From the NCBI GenBank assembly GCA_021234155.1, contig JAJEKV010000004.1:372001-436000 (forward strand): a stretch of DNA of 64,000 nucleotides. Reading direction: 5' to 3'. Positions 44,877 to 56,410 of the stretch are shown piece after piece. The first letter of the stretch is position 1; each line of letters starts with the position of its first letter. The notes under the pieces are model-generated. The model made no database searches and was not told the origin of the DNA. It saw nothing but the letters and a program-made list of their open reading frames with translations. Source of the stretch: Isoetes taiwanensis. Lineage: Eukaryota > Streptophyta > Lycopodiopsida > Isoetales > Isoetaceae. The position numbers and the translations under genes were made by a program.

Positions 44877-46799
44877 TAATTAAATACGACTTATGGACTG
44901 TAGATGCAATGTCCACCATAATGTGACAGTCCAACTCATGAAGAAGGAAAGCATTATAAGGAACCACCCATACATCATCTATGCTCCTCCTCCTATATTG
45001 TACGTAGCCCTTCGAATCAAGTTATGTCATTGGGTTAACATTCCTTGGATATTTGTAGCAACAGGAATTTCCATTTCGAGAGCACCTTTCTGTATGTTTA
45101 TGTATCATGAATTTTTGGACTTGTGCTCGAAGAACAGGATCCGTTGGGCAATTCAGCAGAGATGATCTCGTCTATGCATTCAATTGGTATGTCGGGTTCA
45201 GTGCGCAAGACGAGATGGGCATGAGGCAATCCACATTTTTGGAATTCTATGACTGTTATTATATATGATATATGTTGGAAGAATTTGTGAAGAAGCTCCT
45301 TCAACCGTTGTAATCGTCCATGGAAACATCGGATGACAATCATAGGAATATCGGATGCATTCTGTCCAGGTCTGAGTATCTCTGGCCAATCTGTATTTGT
45401 AGTCATAGTGATAAATAATGTCGGATGACCTTTGGATCTTGATAGTGCCAATGCATCCACGACTTGCACAGAGCACCACCTTTGACATCCTAAGAATGAT
45501 GAGGGCAAGATTATGTCACTTCGATCGTCATTCTCACGTTCCGAATAGTCCTCATCGTACTGCACCCTTCGATTCCGAAATGCTAGCGTTCTAAAATAAT
45601 TCAATCGAGCATCTTCAACTCTTGAATACATGTCAACCAAATATTCCCCACATAAACGACCTAATTAGAGAAACCTGTCTTCATGTAACAATCTTGCCCT
45701 ATACCATTGTAATTGTGTAAAGCCAAATTCATTTCTGAGACCCCAACCCCGAGTGCCGTGAGGGAATAGGAGGGGGTATTGTAATGGCTCATACATAGGA
45801 TCAAGGATATTCATGAAGGTTGGCTCCCCTTCATTTCTTACCCAAAATCCTGCGACTCATGGTGCAAGCTCAGATGTATTATCAACATCCACAATGGCTG
45901 CAATCTCATTGCTTGCAACTGCTCCCTCAATGGTTATATATGCTGATGGCAAGCCCATACTTCCCACAGTTTGGAGATTTCGGATAAATGGATTTATTTG
46001 GTCAAGGATTGAGCCAACAATTGCCACCCACTGAAATGGCACATTTTGGTTTCGTGCATGTATGTACCGTTCTGATTCGTCATAGATATACCAATGCATT
46101 GGATGTCCTGACTCTGTAGTAGGACGTAGTCGATGGTAAGTTCATCCACTTATAGTCACTGATGAAGGAAAATCCAAATTTACAAATCCGCCACTGACTC
46201 CGAGTACACTAAAACAAAATAGCCTGTTCACTTTTCTCGATAGCATAGCAAATTCTTGTCTATTGTAAAGGTTCTGTAGTGCCATAGGCAAAGGGGGCAA
46301 AGGTGGTAGTAACCATCTCTCCCTGTTGCAACAAAATCCATCACGCTCAACATTGAGCAACGGGATTTGACAATATATACACCGTTTATTCTATGTACAC
46401 ATTACATAACTTTGACGCATGGCCAAATTCATTTGTTGCGCTTGAGCTTGCCAATGGGTTGAAGCGGATAGCTCTGTTCTTGACACCCTAACTTCTTCTT
46501 GTGGGTGTGTTTGGTTGGATGATGCAACATTATCTACATGTGCAAATGTTGGATCTCTATCTACTATAGGTCTCCAGTGGGATCGTCCTAAACGTTCTCT
46601 AGCCCTTTCTCGCATTCTAATCTTATCTCGTTTAGGCAACTCTGCATAGCATTCTGCTCGCCTTAGCAGTATGGTATCTCTCTTCTCCTCAGATAAATTT
46701 GCATAGTGCACCGCTTCTCGTTCTCGAACTCTCTCTCTATCGTCTTCGAGTAAATTTGTATAGCTCTCTCTCTCTCTCCCTCCCTCCCTCCCTCCCTCC

Positions 46800-47280
46800 A
46801 TATAGAAGCCAAGTATTTATCAGATGACATCTCCTTACATTTTAGGCATGTGATGGCTCGCGTGAGATTTAGCTCGCATTATTTGAAGATAGAGACTGGG
46901 AGATGGCACAGGATACCTCGAGACAAACGCGTATGCGAGTTTTGTAAAAGCGGACACATAGAGGATGAACTTCACACCTTGCTCTGCTGCTCAGCATATG
47001 ATGATATCAGATACAAGCACGGGATACAGGAAAAGACATTGCTAGAACTTTTTGAGCTTCCAACCTTGAAAACCTGTCATTTTATATTTGATGTACTCCA
47101 TGTTAGAGAGAAGGTTTTTAAGGTCGATAATAATTTTGTTGATGATATTACCTCAGAGAGTGAGAGTAGTGCATATACCGATGATATCGGTGGCATTTGT
47201 TGATATGTAATCTGTTCGTCTTATAGACCTGATAGGTCTCAACGGACGTAATAAACACTTCACTTCACTTCACTTCATTT
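46800..47280 (+). mobile_element. LINE 3' end inserted in a CT microsatellite
   Basis: The fragment opens in frame with YIEAKYLSDDISLHF and encodes the LINE C-terminus: SSHYLKIETGRWHRIPRDKR, CEFCKSGHIEDELHTLLCC. After its stop the family hairpin lies at 47218-47247 (GTCT, AGACC TGAT AGGTCT, GGAC), followed by a CTTCA pentamer tail (47257-47275). Both flanks are CT/CCCT microsatellite, and the Helitron Ar-g-Glu frame resumes beyond it. It is 5'-truncated to about 480 bp. Confidence 0.88.
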
Positions 47281-47413
<133 letters not shown>

Positions 47414-48110
47414 TTCTATCTCTCTCCTCCTCGGGCAACTTTGCATATCGCTCCGCTACTCTTCGTAGAATTCTCTCTCTATCATTGGTAGACAAATTGG
47501 CATATCGTTCCCTTCTCCAACATCTTATCCTCTCCCTATCTTCTTCTGATAAATTTGCATAAGGCTCTCTGTTTGTCCGTCGTGTTATATCTATGTGACC
47601 TTCAACTGCATTCCTCTGTTCGATTCTATCAGTATTCCCATCTTGAAATGAGTTTATGTATTGTTCCTTATTGTCTGCACTTTGCCCATCTATAACCACA
47701 GGTGAGCTATTCAAATCTATAATTGTTGGGTTCTGTTCGTCCATGGCTGTAGTCACAGGATATTCGTTTATCTCATTTATCATTCTCACTCGACGTTGTC
47801 TTGCACGCTCTCTAGCTCTTTCTCGAATCCTCTCCCTATCATCCTCTGCCAGATTTTCGTAACGTTCTCTAGCTCTTTTTCGTTCTCCCTCTCTATATCT
47901 CTCTAATGTGGTTCTATCATTGCCCTCCATAATTTTTGTCTTATCTAAGTGATATTTAACACATCCTTATGTTAAGAACCTATCTATTTATCTATATGTC
48001 CATTTATCTTGAGATGCCAAAAGAAAAAATATATATAAGAAGGTATCTTACCCACCTTTTGCTTTCTTATCCATATTTCTCCTTCGTATTGCTGAAGAGC
48101 ATGTTTTCTT

Positions 48111-49775
48111 AAAAACTGAAATACGAAAAGAATATGTGAACTCATGTGTATTGAATACTATTGTTCTACATGCTACGTTGGTGGATGCAAGAGCAATTGA
48201 GCAATTGTTTATAGAGAATAGTTTGGATATGCAAATGTATCTAACTTTTTAAGCAATATAAATCGTGGAAATGGAATTAACTACTGAAGTTTTGGCACCT
48301 CTTTTTGATGATCTCTCTCTTTAAATAGCAATCCAAAATTGTATTTTTCTATCAGCCATGTCAAGCTTAGATAGAGAATGATCTGGATTTGCAAATCTAT
48401 GTAATGCAGGTCATTATCTTTTAAGCATTATATATTGTCAAATTGTGGACATAGAACTAGTTGCCGAAGCTTTGGCAGCCTGTCTGATGATTTTAGCAAG
48501 TAATAGTGCAAACTTGCATTTTCTATGAACCATATCAACCCTAGTTATAATAATCCTTAGATATGTTGCATGAACTTTTGTTCAAAATGGCATAGAAGTG
48601 TCATGCAATAGATCATTCCAAGTGATAGTTGGTTTCAATGCATTATTCTTTGCACTTCAAACAAAAGTCTTTGTCGAATCAAGACTTTGCTTTTAGGTTC
48701 ACCTAATTTATAAGATTTCTAGCAAAAAGTTCTAGGATGGAGGAACGTGCTCTAACATATGTTCTCGTCTTGATGCCCAATGAGATGAATAAAATGGGAC
48801 CGAAACTTCATAATTAAAAAACTTAAATGCTTAGAACAAATTGTTGACTTTAAACTATTGTAGGATTTTGTGTGAACTAGAAACAAATGTCGGGACATGT
48901 TTTAAAGTTGAGTGGTTTTAGCCATGTCTAAAATGGAAGATTAGAATACATGGATATTTATACATTGAATGTTATAAACAATTGAGTACTACCTTTGCAT
49001 AGGCCAAAATTTACACTAACATGAGATTAGTCGAACATGCTATCTTTAGCTTCAAATGTGACAGATAGGAATAAATGCATAAAAAAGCAATGGTGAATAT
49101 AGTTCCTTATTCGATCATTTAACGAGGGCAATATTATTTTGACCGTTTTGATTTTGAAGGCATATCAAGGCCATGCTTGGCAAACGACGAAGTACCTTGG
49201 GAATAAAAAAAATAAAGGCTCTGTCTTTCTCGGATTTGCCCGGATTTAAACCAAAAAAACTGATTCAAGCATCAAAATGGAGCCAAAAGATGGATTTATT
49301 TGAAGCTGCAGGTGATACAAGATAGGGGCCTGGCTGTGGTAGCAGACAACCGTAGAGGTAAACAACATCAGCAGCAGCTCCAACAGGATCAGCTGCTTGG
49401 TGAAGGGATTGAAGCTAATAATAATAATGCCAGTAAAAAGCGTCTAGAAGATGTTAGGGATAAAGCTGCCCCTTCCACGTCTAGGCCTGCCTCTACTCTT
49501 CTGTGACCAAGACCAGTGTTTTTACTTACAGGATCAATGGGGCTCAATCTGGGCGACAGAGTATCCGATTTCATAGCATGCTAAGGGTCTCCTGGGAAGG
49601 AAAAATTGGCAAGCATTCATCTATCTACTTCAGAAGACTATGGCTGACACTTGCAAATCCGCAGACTGTAGTCCCCCTTCAGAAACTTAGACAATAAACC
49701 AGAGCACTGAGCTTGATTCGACAGCCTGGAGATTAACTTCACAAAGGTAGCAAAAATAATTCACAGCGCAGAAAG
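48111..49775. repeat. Intergenic DNA with a degenerate 160-bp duplication at 48213-48540
   Basis: AGAGAATxxT(T/C)TGGAT(A/T)TGCAAAT, then GAAG(T/C)TTTGGCA and TGATGATxT recur at about 160 bp. The rest is AT-rich with no coding support. A 68-codon Gln-rich frame at 49300-49503 is too short and unsupported to call. Confidence 0.45.
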
Positions 49776-49950
49776 AACAGGCCGGAAAGATAAGAACAGG
49801 CCGGAAATATAAGAAAGAAATAATTCACAAAGAACAGGCCGGAAATATAAGAAAGAAATAATTCACAAAGAACAGGCCGGAAATATAAGAACAGGCCGGA
49901 AATATAAGAAAGAAATAATTCACAAAGAACAGGCCGGAAAGATAAGAACT
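49776..49950. repeat. Minisatellite, AACAGGCCGGAAATATAAG units
   Basis: Seven copies of AACAGGCCGGAAA(T/G)ATAAG. Several are extended by AAAGAAATAATTCACAAAG to a 38-bp unit. Confidence 0.92.
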
Positions 49951-50222
49951 GCTGCTACTGCGTGAAATCGAAGAAAAAGCAGGGGATTCGAAAACAAATT
50001 CGGAAATAGGGGGCATACCTTATATGAAGTTTGCTTGCAGCCTTAGTGAGTCTTAGCGAATTGAAAAAACTGGGCGATCTAAGCCTATTTATACCCAGAG
50101 AGATCCACAGTTTGATCCATAGAAATCTTCCTAAATCCAGGCAACATCCGGAACCACCACAAATTTTCCACGTGCCTCAGATTATGGTGCCAGCGTCAAT
50201 AGAAAGATGCCAATCTAATATA

Positions 50223-50306
50223 TCTGACAGAATCAGGGATGAATCATCATTCTGACAGAATCAGGGATGAATCATCGTTCTGACAGAATCAGGGATGAAT
50301 CTTATA
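50223..50306. repeat. 28-bp repeat, three copies
   Basis: TCTGACAGAATCAGGGATGA with the following ATCAT(C/-) occurs at 50223, 50251 and 50279 with an exact 28-bp period. Each unit contains the imperfect hairpin TCTGACAGA. Confidence 0.9.
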
Positions 50307-50606
50307 TACATATGAATCATGGTGAATCATCGTGCTTAGTACATCATAGTGAACCAGCTGTCTCAACAGCCCAGGAAGCCATCTCTAAACTAGCCATCTC
50401 TGTGTTTACTTGCTCCCTGTGCTTGGGCGGATTGCCATGCTGCCTCTTCTAAGACCCAAATCTGCTTTTTTGGTCGGCTTAACACTAATAAATTGCAAAT
50501 TAGAGATGCAAATTTTGCCTTTCCTCTTTTTTTTTTGGGTTTATGCCTTACAGAGCCATCGACCTTCTCTGGAGCTTGCCGGAACAGAGCGAAAAGAAAG
50601 CCCTAA

Positions 50607-51553
50607 CACTAGAGTTGTTCCTTGATGAACCCAAATGGGTTCATTCGTACACTTTTTTTGAAATTCTATTATAGCTCCGAGATAAAGAATTTGTCTACAT
50701 ACTCACAATATGTTGTCCTCCATGAGTGTACATATAAGGAAAAATTTATGAAAAATATAGAAAGCTTCTATTACCAAATATAATGTGGAGCCGAATGCAA
50801 AGGGGTCAAGTTTATTCTCAAAGTCTTTAACATTTCTCATATTATTTTGCAAATATGATTTTTCCTAGGAATTCTAATTCTTCCATCTTGTAATTCATGA
50901 TATGAGAAATCTATCTCAAGAAGAACTAGAAAAATCTATGGTAGAATTTTCGAGAAATAATTCCTTGAAGTTTGAAGTTTTGAAAATTCATAGTACTACT
51001 CCACTTTTTGAAAAAATGAAATCCATTTAGCAAGACGTGTAGTACTTAGGATTTATTTCCATTGAAAAATAATAGTACTTTCACATTCTTATTCTATTTC
51101 AAATATCATGGATATGAAATGGTTCCTGGATGTTTGTTTTTCATAAATTCCTTAGGGATCCGACTGGGTCTCTCAAGGATTGAAATTATGATTTGCTCAT
51201 TGATATATCAAATTTTTATAAAATCACATGAAATTTGAAAAATTTATAGCATTTGTAGGCTACGTTCATAGAAAACTTAAAATTTGTATTCCATCTTGAG
51301 TGTCATGAGATTATATCATATCATCGAAACCATTGAATTGAGTGTATTTCAAGGTGCGATTTGTGCCAAACTTGTGAAGAATTTTATTTTGCCATTGAAT
51401 ATGGTGGTACAACTTCGAGTTAATCTTACAATTCAGGTGTTCATATTTAAAATCTCATAAATATCATGAAGAACTAGTCCCTAATATGGAGAAGGGATTG
51501 AGGGACCCATACAGGTTGATGAACCCAAACAGGTCCCTGAGACAACTCTAGTG
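50607..51553. mobile_element. CACTA-like MITE
   Basis: Inverted termini CACTAGAGTTGT (50607-50618 and 51542-51553) enclose 947 bp of AT-rich noncoding DNA. A second shared block, GGGTTCATxxxxxx with GAACCCAAA, lies just inside both ends. CTAA flanks each end directly (50603-50606 and 51554-51557). The CACTA start suggests En/Spm kinship, though that superfamily usually makes a 3-bp duplication. Confidence 0.7.
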
Positions 51554-53036
51554 CTAAAAGGGCCCAGAAAATTTAATGGGCAGGAAATGTTTTTGGAGAA
51601 TGAGCAACGCAGATGCGCTAAAGATGCTAATAGCCATAGCTCTGTTGTTGGCTTGATGTACACTCGTCTGTCGGAATAAGATGGACCATGTAGGAACGCA
51701 TAAAGCCCCAATTCCTTGGTAGCAAAAATGGCAGAGGATCTACCGAGGAACCAGACGATTCAACAAATCCACAGTAAGAAATTGCCAGGATGTTTCATGG
51801 GGTAGATTTGATTATGAAAAGGACAATATGGTTAATAGGGCAAATCCCTAAAAAATAGGGCGGCGGAGAAATTTTTTGATACGTGTCATATTAACACGCG
51901 TTTCAATTGCGGCGGAGAAAAAATACTACCACGGAACAAAAAAAAAGAAAAATGAGAGACTGGCTTATATATGTGTAGATTAAACAAGCCCAAGTCAAAA
52001 GTAATGGAGGGTCTATCTTTTGATATATCTACACTTATATAATTTATTCAAACCAAGATTCGATTCCTCGATGCCTTTAGATTCCCGAGTGAGGGAAAAA
52101 TTAGAAAGGAAAAATAATTGTGAAAAAATTTGAAGGGACGCCATGTTGTTGAACTTATCTGCTTCGGCTTTCTGCAGGACTGCGCTCCGTCAAATGCTTT
52201 TCCTCAATCTTCGCTTTCTCCATTCGTCTGCTCCATTCCGGAGCTATTCTATCTGTTTTCAGTGCTCATCAATATTTCTTTAAGCCGCACGATTTGGAAG
52301 CACGGAACTGGTCTGCATTCTTCTGCAGGCTATGGCGTCCTCGCAAGGGCAAATCCGGATCTTCTGATGGACAAATCCGGAGCTATTCTCTCTGTTTTCG
52401 GTGCTCATGAGCTTTGTTGGTCATTTTTGACCGATTTTTTATTTTTTTTACTTTGTGGATGCAGTATATTGCTGAGGCAACGGAAAAATTCTTGGTGGTA
52501 AATGCTGTAAGATGCAGATGCAGATGCAAGGAAAAATAGAAACGTGCATTAGGTACAGATTAGGTAAACTCTGTATGCAGATGCTTATGCAAAACGAAAC
52601 AAAAAGGTACATTGGCTGGCTCAATTCCAGTTTTTTTCTGTGCGAAAAGCCAAGCTGTGTGTTTGTTGTTACGTTCAAATTTGCTGTTTGCCGGTGCTTT
52701 TCGATCAGTTTTAGGTTGTGGATCCAGTTCTTTGTAATTATTCTACCCGGATTGTTGGTTGCTCGCCCATTCTTTTGGGCACGAAAGGGTTGTCCTTAAT
52801 GTTAGCGCTTCTGAGCTGAAAATTCCTCATTCAATATACCTCATTCTTTAGCTGCATCTATAGAGCTGATGCTGCAAAGAGAATTTCATTATCAGTTGTA
52901 TTGCTCTACATGCACAAGGCCTAGTTTACTAGATGCAAAATCTGCCATTGGATAGCGGATTTGGCTGTGGGAAAGTAGGTTGTTATGCAGCGCACATCCA
53001 ATGCCAAGGAAAGGTGGAGGTGCATGCATATAAGTA
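51554..53036. other. Intergenic DNA with a small duplication
   Basis: TCCGGAGCTATTCT and CTCTGTTTTC(A/G)GTGCTCAT recur at about 52235 and 52377. A 123-codon frame across them lacks an ATG start and motifs. Nothing else is supported. Confidence 0.4.
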
Positions 53037-54258
53037 ATGGCCACAGCCAACTCACAGGCTTCTGGAGTGCGGAATCACTTCAAGACTACAGAGGGCCGTT
53101 ACAAGTTTTCGCAGGAGAAAAGTCATCCAACAGGCCTTTTACATTACAGCCATGGCCGCCCAGTTACCCAGGCAAGTGCCCAGTTATCACTTAATGCTGC
53201 ATTTGGATTTACATTTGTGAGAGAAATAAATTTGTCAACCTAGATTCTTTTTTCTTTAGGTCACTTTGGCACATCTCAAAGACAAAGCACTGCCCAAGCA
53301 AAAACTCTGGGAACTCTGCGGCGGGTGGAACAGGGGGATGCGATTTCCAACAATAAGGTTGCCGGGGTGGCAATGGAAGCAGAGCACTTGGATTTGTTGG
53401 GGAAATGGCTTTGCTAGCAAATTTAGTGGAGGCAAGTCCATCTTTGTTTAAGGGAGTGTGAATGTAGGAGTCACTAATGGCCCCGCCTTTATCAAACTTT
53501 GATGGTGAGGGTGTATATGCCATCTTTAATGTTGGTGATGCCCTTTTCACCGGTGACTACAATTCAAATGAGAAGGCAAGCAAGCTTATTGGAGCACATC
53601 TTATCAACCGATGATTTCTCAAAATGTATGTTTTGATATTGCGGGACCTCGTAAAAAGCCTACACTTCAATAATTCCAACCCCATCGTCATGCGTTTGAT
53701 CCACGAGGGCTAAGGATGGACATGATCTCCTTATTGGATTAATATCGGGAGATGGTAATTATTGTACAAAACTTCTTCCCTCATGCCAACTCATCATTTT
53801 CTCGTAATGGATATCTTTTGTTACGATTGTACTTTCGGTTTCAACTGCGACAAGCGACTACTGAGGATCCCGGAAAGAAACTTGTTGGCGCAATGCACTA
53901 TAATAAAGAGGATTCTCTTAACGTAGGTATGTTGCATCTTCGATTGTTATAGGGTGTTATGTACGATTATTAAGCATGATGTAGCGCATCTAGTATCTAG
54001 GTTGACTAGTAGTGTTGTCAATAGTAGTGACTTCCCTGATTATTAATAGAAGTGCCGAGATATGCATTGTATGGCTTTACCAATCATTTGATTGCCTTCA
54101 TGTAAATGGAAGTCAGTAGCTTATGTGCAAAGATATGTTGTTTGATTATGCTTTATGTGATGTTTCACAGCCGATGCACCGCGATTGCATGGGTACCCCA
54201 TAGTGAAGGCCTCTTTGCAGTTGCTCATGCAGATGGTAATCTCTATTTCTATGATACG
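53037..54258 (+). pseudogene. WDR20/CreC-like WD40 protein, 5' part, frameshifted
   Basis: Exon 1 (53037-53171) opens MATANSQASGVRNHFKTTEG and ends HYSHGRPVTQ at a GC donor (CAGGCAAGTG). Exon 2 starts at 53260 with VTLAHLKDKALPK, then in shifted frames GGNGSRALGFVG and FDGEGVYAIFNVGDALFTGD. Next come VKSLHFNNSNPI, then shifted CHAFDP and KDGHDLLIGLISGD, then DPGKKLVGAMHYNKEDSLN (ending 53922), and finally CTAIAWVPHSEGLFAVAHAD with GNLYFYD (54171-54258). The order matches plant WDR20/CreC-like WD40 proteins, recalled as deubiquitinase cofactors in animals and fungi. At least three 1-nt shifts and a probable acceptor loss (TTGCGG for TTGCAG near 53645) break it. Later WD repeats were not found, so the copy is truncated as well. 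Confidence 0.82.
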
Positions 54259-55534
54259 GTACACACTGAAGTAATTTCTTTCAATGTAAGGTCATGCATT
54301 AGTAGCTCTAAGTATAGCATGTTTAAGGTATTGGAAATTTGAGGATTGTGAGCGTCAATAGTTATAGGGCATGCAGTAGTTACAGGGCTGTACTAGAAGT
54401 ATTAAGTGGGAATTTGTATTCATAATTGTAAAAGACCCCCAACATCTATGTCCTTTAGACTTAGAATATACACTCACTAGAATGAGAATGCTTACCATTT
54501 GGGTGATCTAAACGGCTGCAACATCAACGAAAGGCATTGTCTGTCAGAGAGAATTTTAGTGGTTACACAAACATATAAGATAAATGAAATATGTCAAGAA
54601 AATTATGTTCCAGATCATCATTTGATGTTTTGCTAATGTGGTATGACCTAAAAAATGCTCCTTCTTCTTCTCTTCTGATGAGGACGTTCGTGTACATTTT
54701 TAGTTGGATCAACAAAGAGTTGTTCATGTCGCAACCATGTTCGCTCATAGCAGAAGCTCCACGCATTCAAACCGAAGTAGCAGATAACAGAAGAGGGAGA
54801 GATTAGCTCCCTTTTACCATTTAAACTAGCTTTATTCAGCAAGATTTAGGTCCCAATCCTTTATTTTCATCTCCCAAATTCTTTCGAAGCGTTCTTCTAC
54901 TAATTCTGCAGTGCAAACTTATTCTTCCTTTGGGCATGGTACTCAATAGGTGTTTGCCTCAAGGTGTGCCTCTGCTTATGGGCTCATATAAGAAAAGCAA
55001 TAGGTGGCCTCTTAAACAGTCTCTCAAAAAAGATTCAAAAGAATGATTCAAAAGGAGGTTTAGGGGATTCTGGTAGGGATTTTAATGTTTATACAGTGTT
55101 ATAACCTTTGGCAAACAATTTTAGCACCTCTCACATATGATAATGTGATTGTTGCAATGAATTTATGTTGCAATACTATAAACATTGACATTTATGGACT
55201 GAACCCTCTGGATTTTGAACTCGGTTAACCTTCTGTGGCGAACACCCTTTAGCTCTTGCCTCTGCCCTTAATTTCTTTTTGTTTGGGGATTGAACCTTTT
55301 GGTCAGATTGAAGTCCAGCGATGTCTTTGAAGCAAACCGTCAACTTCCAGGCCGAGTTTTCTTCTAAACAACCATTCCAGTTCTCGTTAATCAACGTATT
55401 TATGCTGATTTCTAGATTAAGTGACTCCTCCACCATCTGTAAAAAACGGAAAGGGCTAAAATAAGCTTAAAATACACTAAAAACAGAGCTCCTGATGGCG
55501 CTTGCGAAGATTCTTACCTTAAAATAATAACCTG
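54259..55534. other. No gene supported
   Basis: The expected next WDR20 exon (with an FSVAHARYSKSNP-type motif) was looked for after 54258 and not found. Remaining open frames have no motifs. Confidence 0.4.
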
Positions 55535-55774
55535 ATGCAGCAGCAGCGACAGCGTCTGTGGATTCGGCAGCAATCTGGCCTGTCCCGTTCAGAGACAGTC
55601 GGAAAGGGCAAAGGATTTTGGCGCACAGAGTTCGGACTTAGCCATCGCCAGATTGAATTCATTTCCTTTGAACTCCCCACCACGGACATGGGGCTCCCTA
55701 TTGCCCCCCGTACGAATAATCCTGACGGTTTTCCCATCTTCTGGTATCACCATGTGCAGGGTGTATGGTACTGA
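55535..55774 (+). other. 79-codon open frame, unrecognised
   Basis: It starts with ATG and a Gln/Arg-rich leader, then EFISFELPTTDMGLP and FPIFWYHHVQGVWY. The composition looks protein-like, but no family is recognised and no splice signals were placed. It sits next to a GC-rich tandem array. Confidence 0.25.
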
Positions 55775-55819
55775 CCCGTCATTACTCGCCGTCCGGAATT
55801 AATTCAAACGAGGGGCTTC

Positions 55820-56410
55820 GATTTCACCACGTGGATGGTTCTCACCAAAATATCCTCGCCGGGGATCCCAGAGGGCAACATATTCTTGCCCGCTCCTCGA
55901 TATCCGCCATGGTGGTGATCTCGGAGGCGGGGATAACTTGGCCTATATCGAGGGGCCGATATTGGCCCTGCATTGGCGATCCCGGAGGAGGGAATCACAT
56001 CCGCCAGATATGGGGATCCCGGATGTCGGGGTTAACACCGCTGATTCTGGAAGCGTTATCGGCCATAGTGGTGATCCCGGAAGCGAGGATAACCTGGCCG
56101 ATATCGGGGTCCCGATATCGGCCGTAGGTTGGTGATCCCGGAGGAGGGAATCACATCTGCCGGATGCGGGGATCCTGGACGTCGAGGTTACCACAGCTGA
56201 TTACGGGAGCATTATCGGCCATGGTGGTGATCCCGGAAGCGGGGATAACCTGACCGATATCGGGGTCCCGATATTGGCTGTGGGTTGGTGATCCCGGAGG
56301 AGGGAATCACATCCGCCAACTGATTACAGGAGCGTTATCGGCCACTGGCAAGGGGATCCCGGAGGCCAGGATCATATTTTGGTGATTTTGGATGGCGGGA
56401 TAGAGAGGCC
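55820..56410. repeat. 156-bp GC-rich tandem array
   Basis: The unit starting GG(C/T)GATCCCGGAGGAGGGAA occurs at 55975, 56131 and 56287 (period 156 bp), with a degenerate copy before. Within the unit CCGATATCGGGGTCCCGATATCGG is a palindrome with 11-bp arms, and GATCCCGGA words recur every 40-50 bp. Confidence 0.9.

Larger units (their letters stand above)
41103..44892. mobile_element. TIR DNA element inserted in the Helitron, 4-bp target duplication
   Basis: The termini are AAGTCGCATTTAATTAAAGT (41103) and, inverted, AAGTCGTATTTAATTAAAGT (ending 44892), with one mismatch over 23 bp. ATGG flanks both ends (41099-41102 and 44893-44896). Removing the insert and one ATGG joins the Helitron frame as STVH|VFSYLYGYIYK, matching the conserved SSVKxxKYLYKY segment, which proves the boundaries. 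It encodes no transposase. It carries a purine minisatellite, possible captured gene exons and a palindrome array. A four-base target duplication does not by itself identify a superfamily; Sola or piggyBac-like systems are options, but TTAA is absent. Confidence 0.88.
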
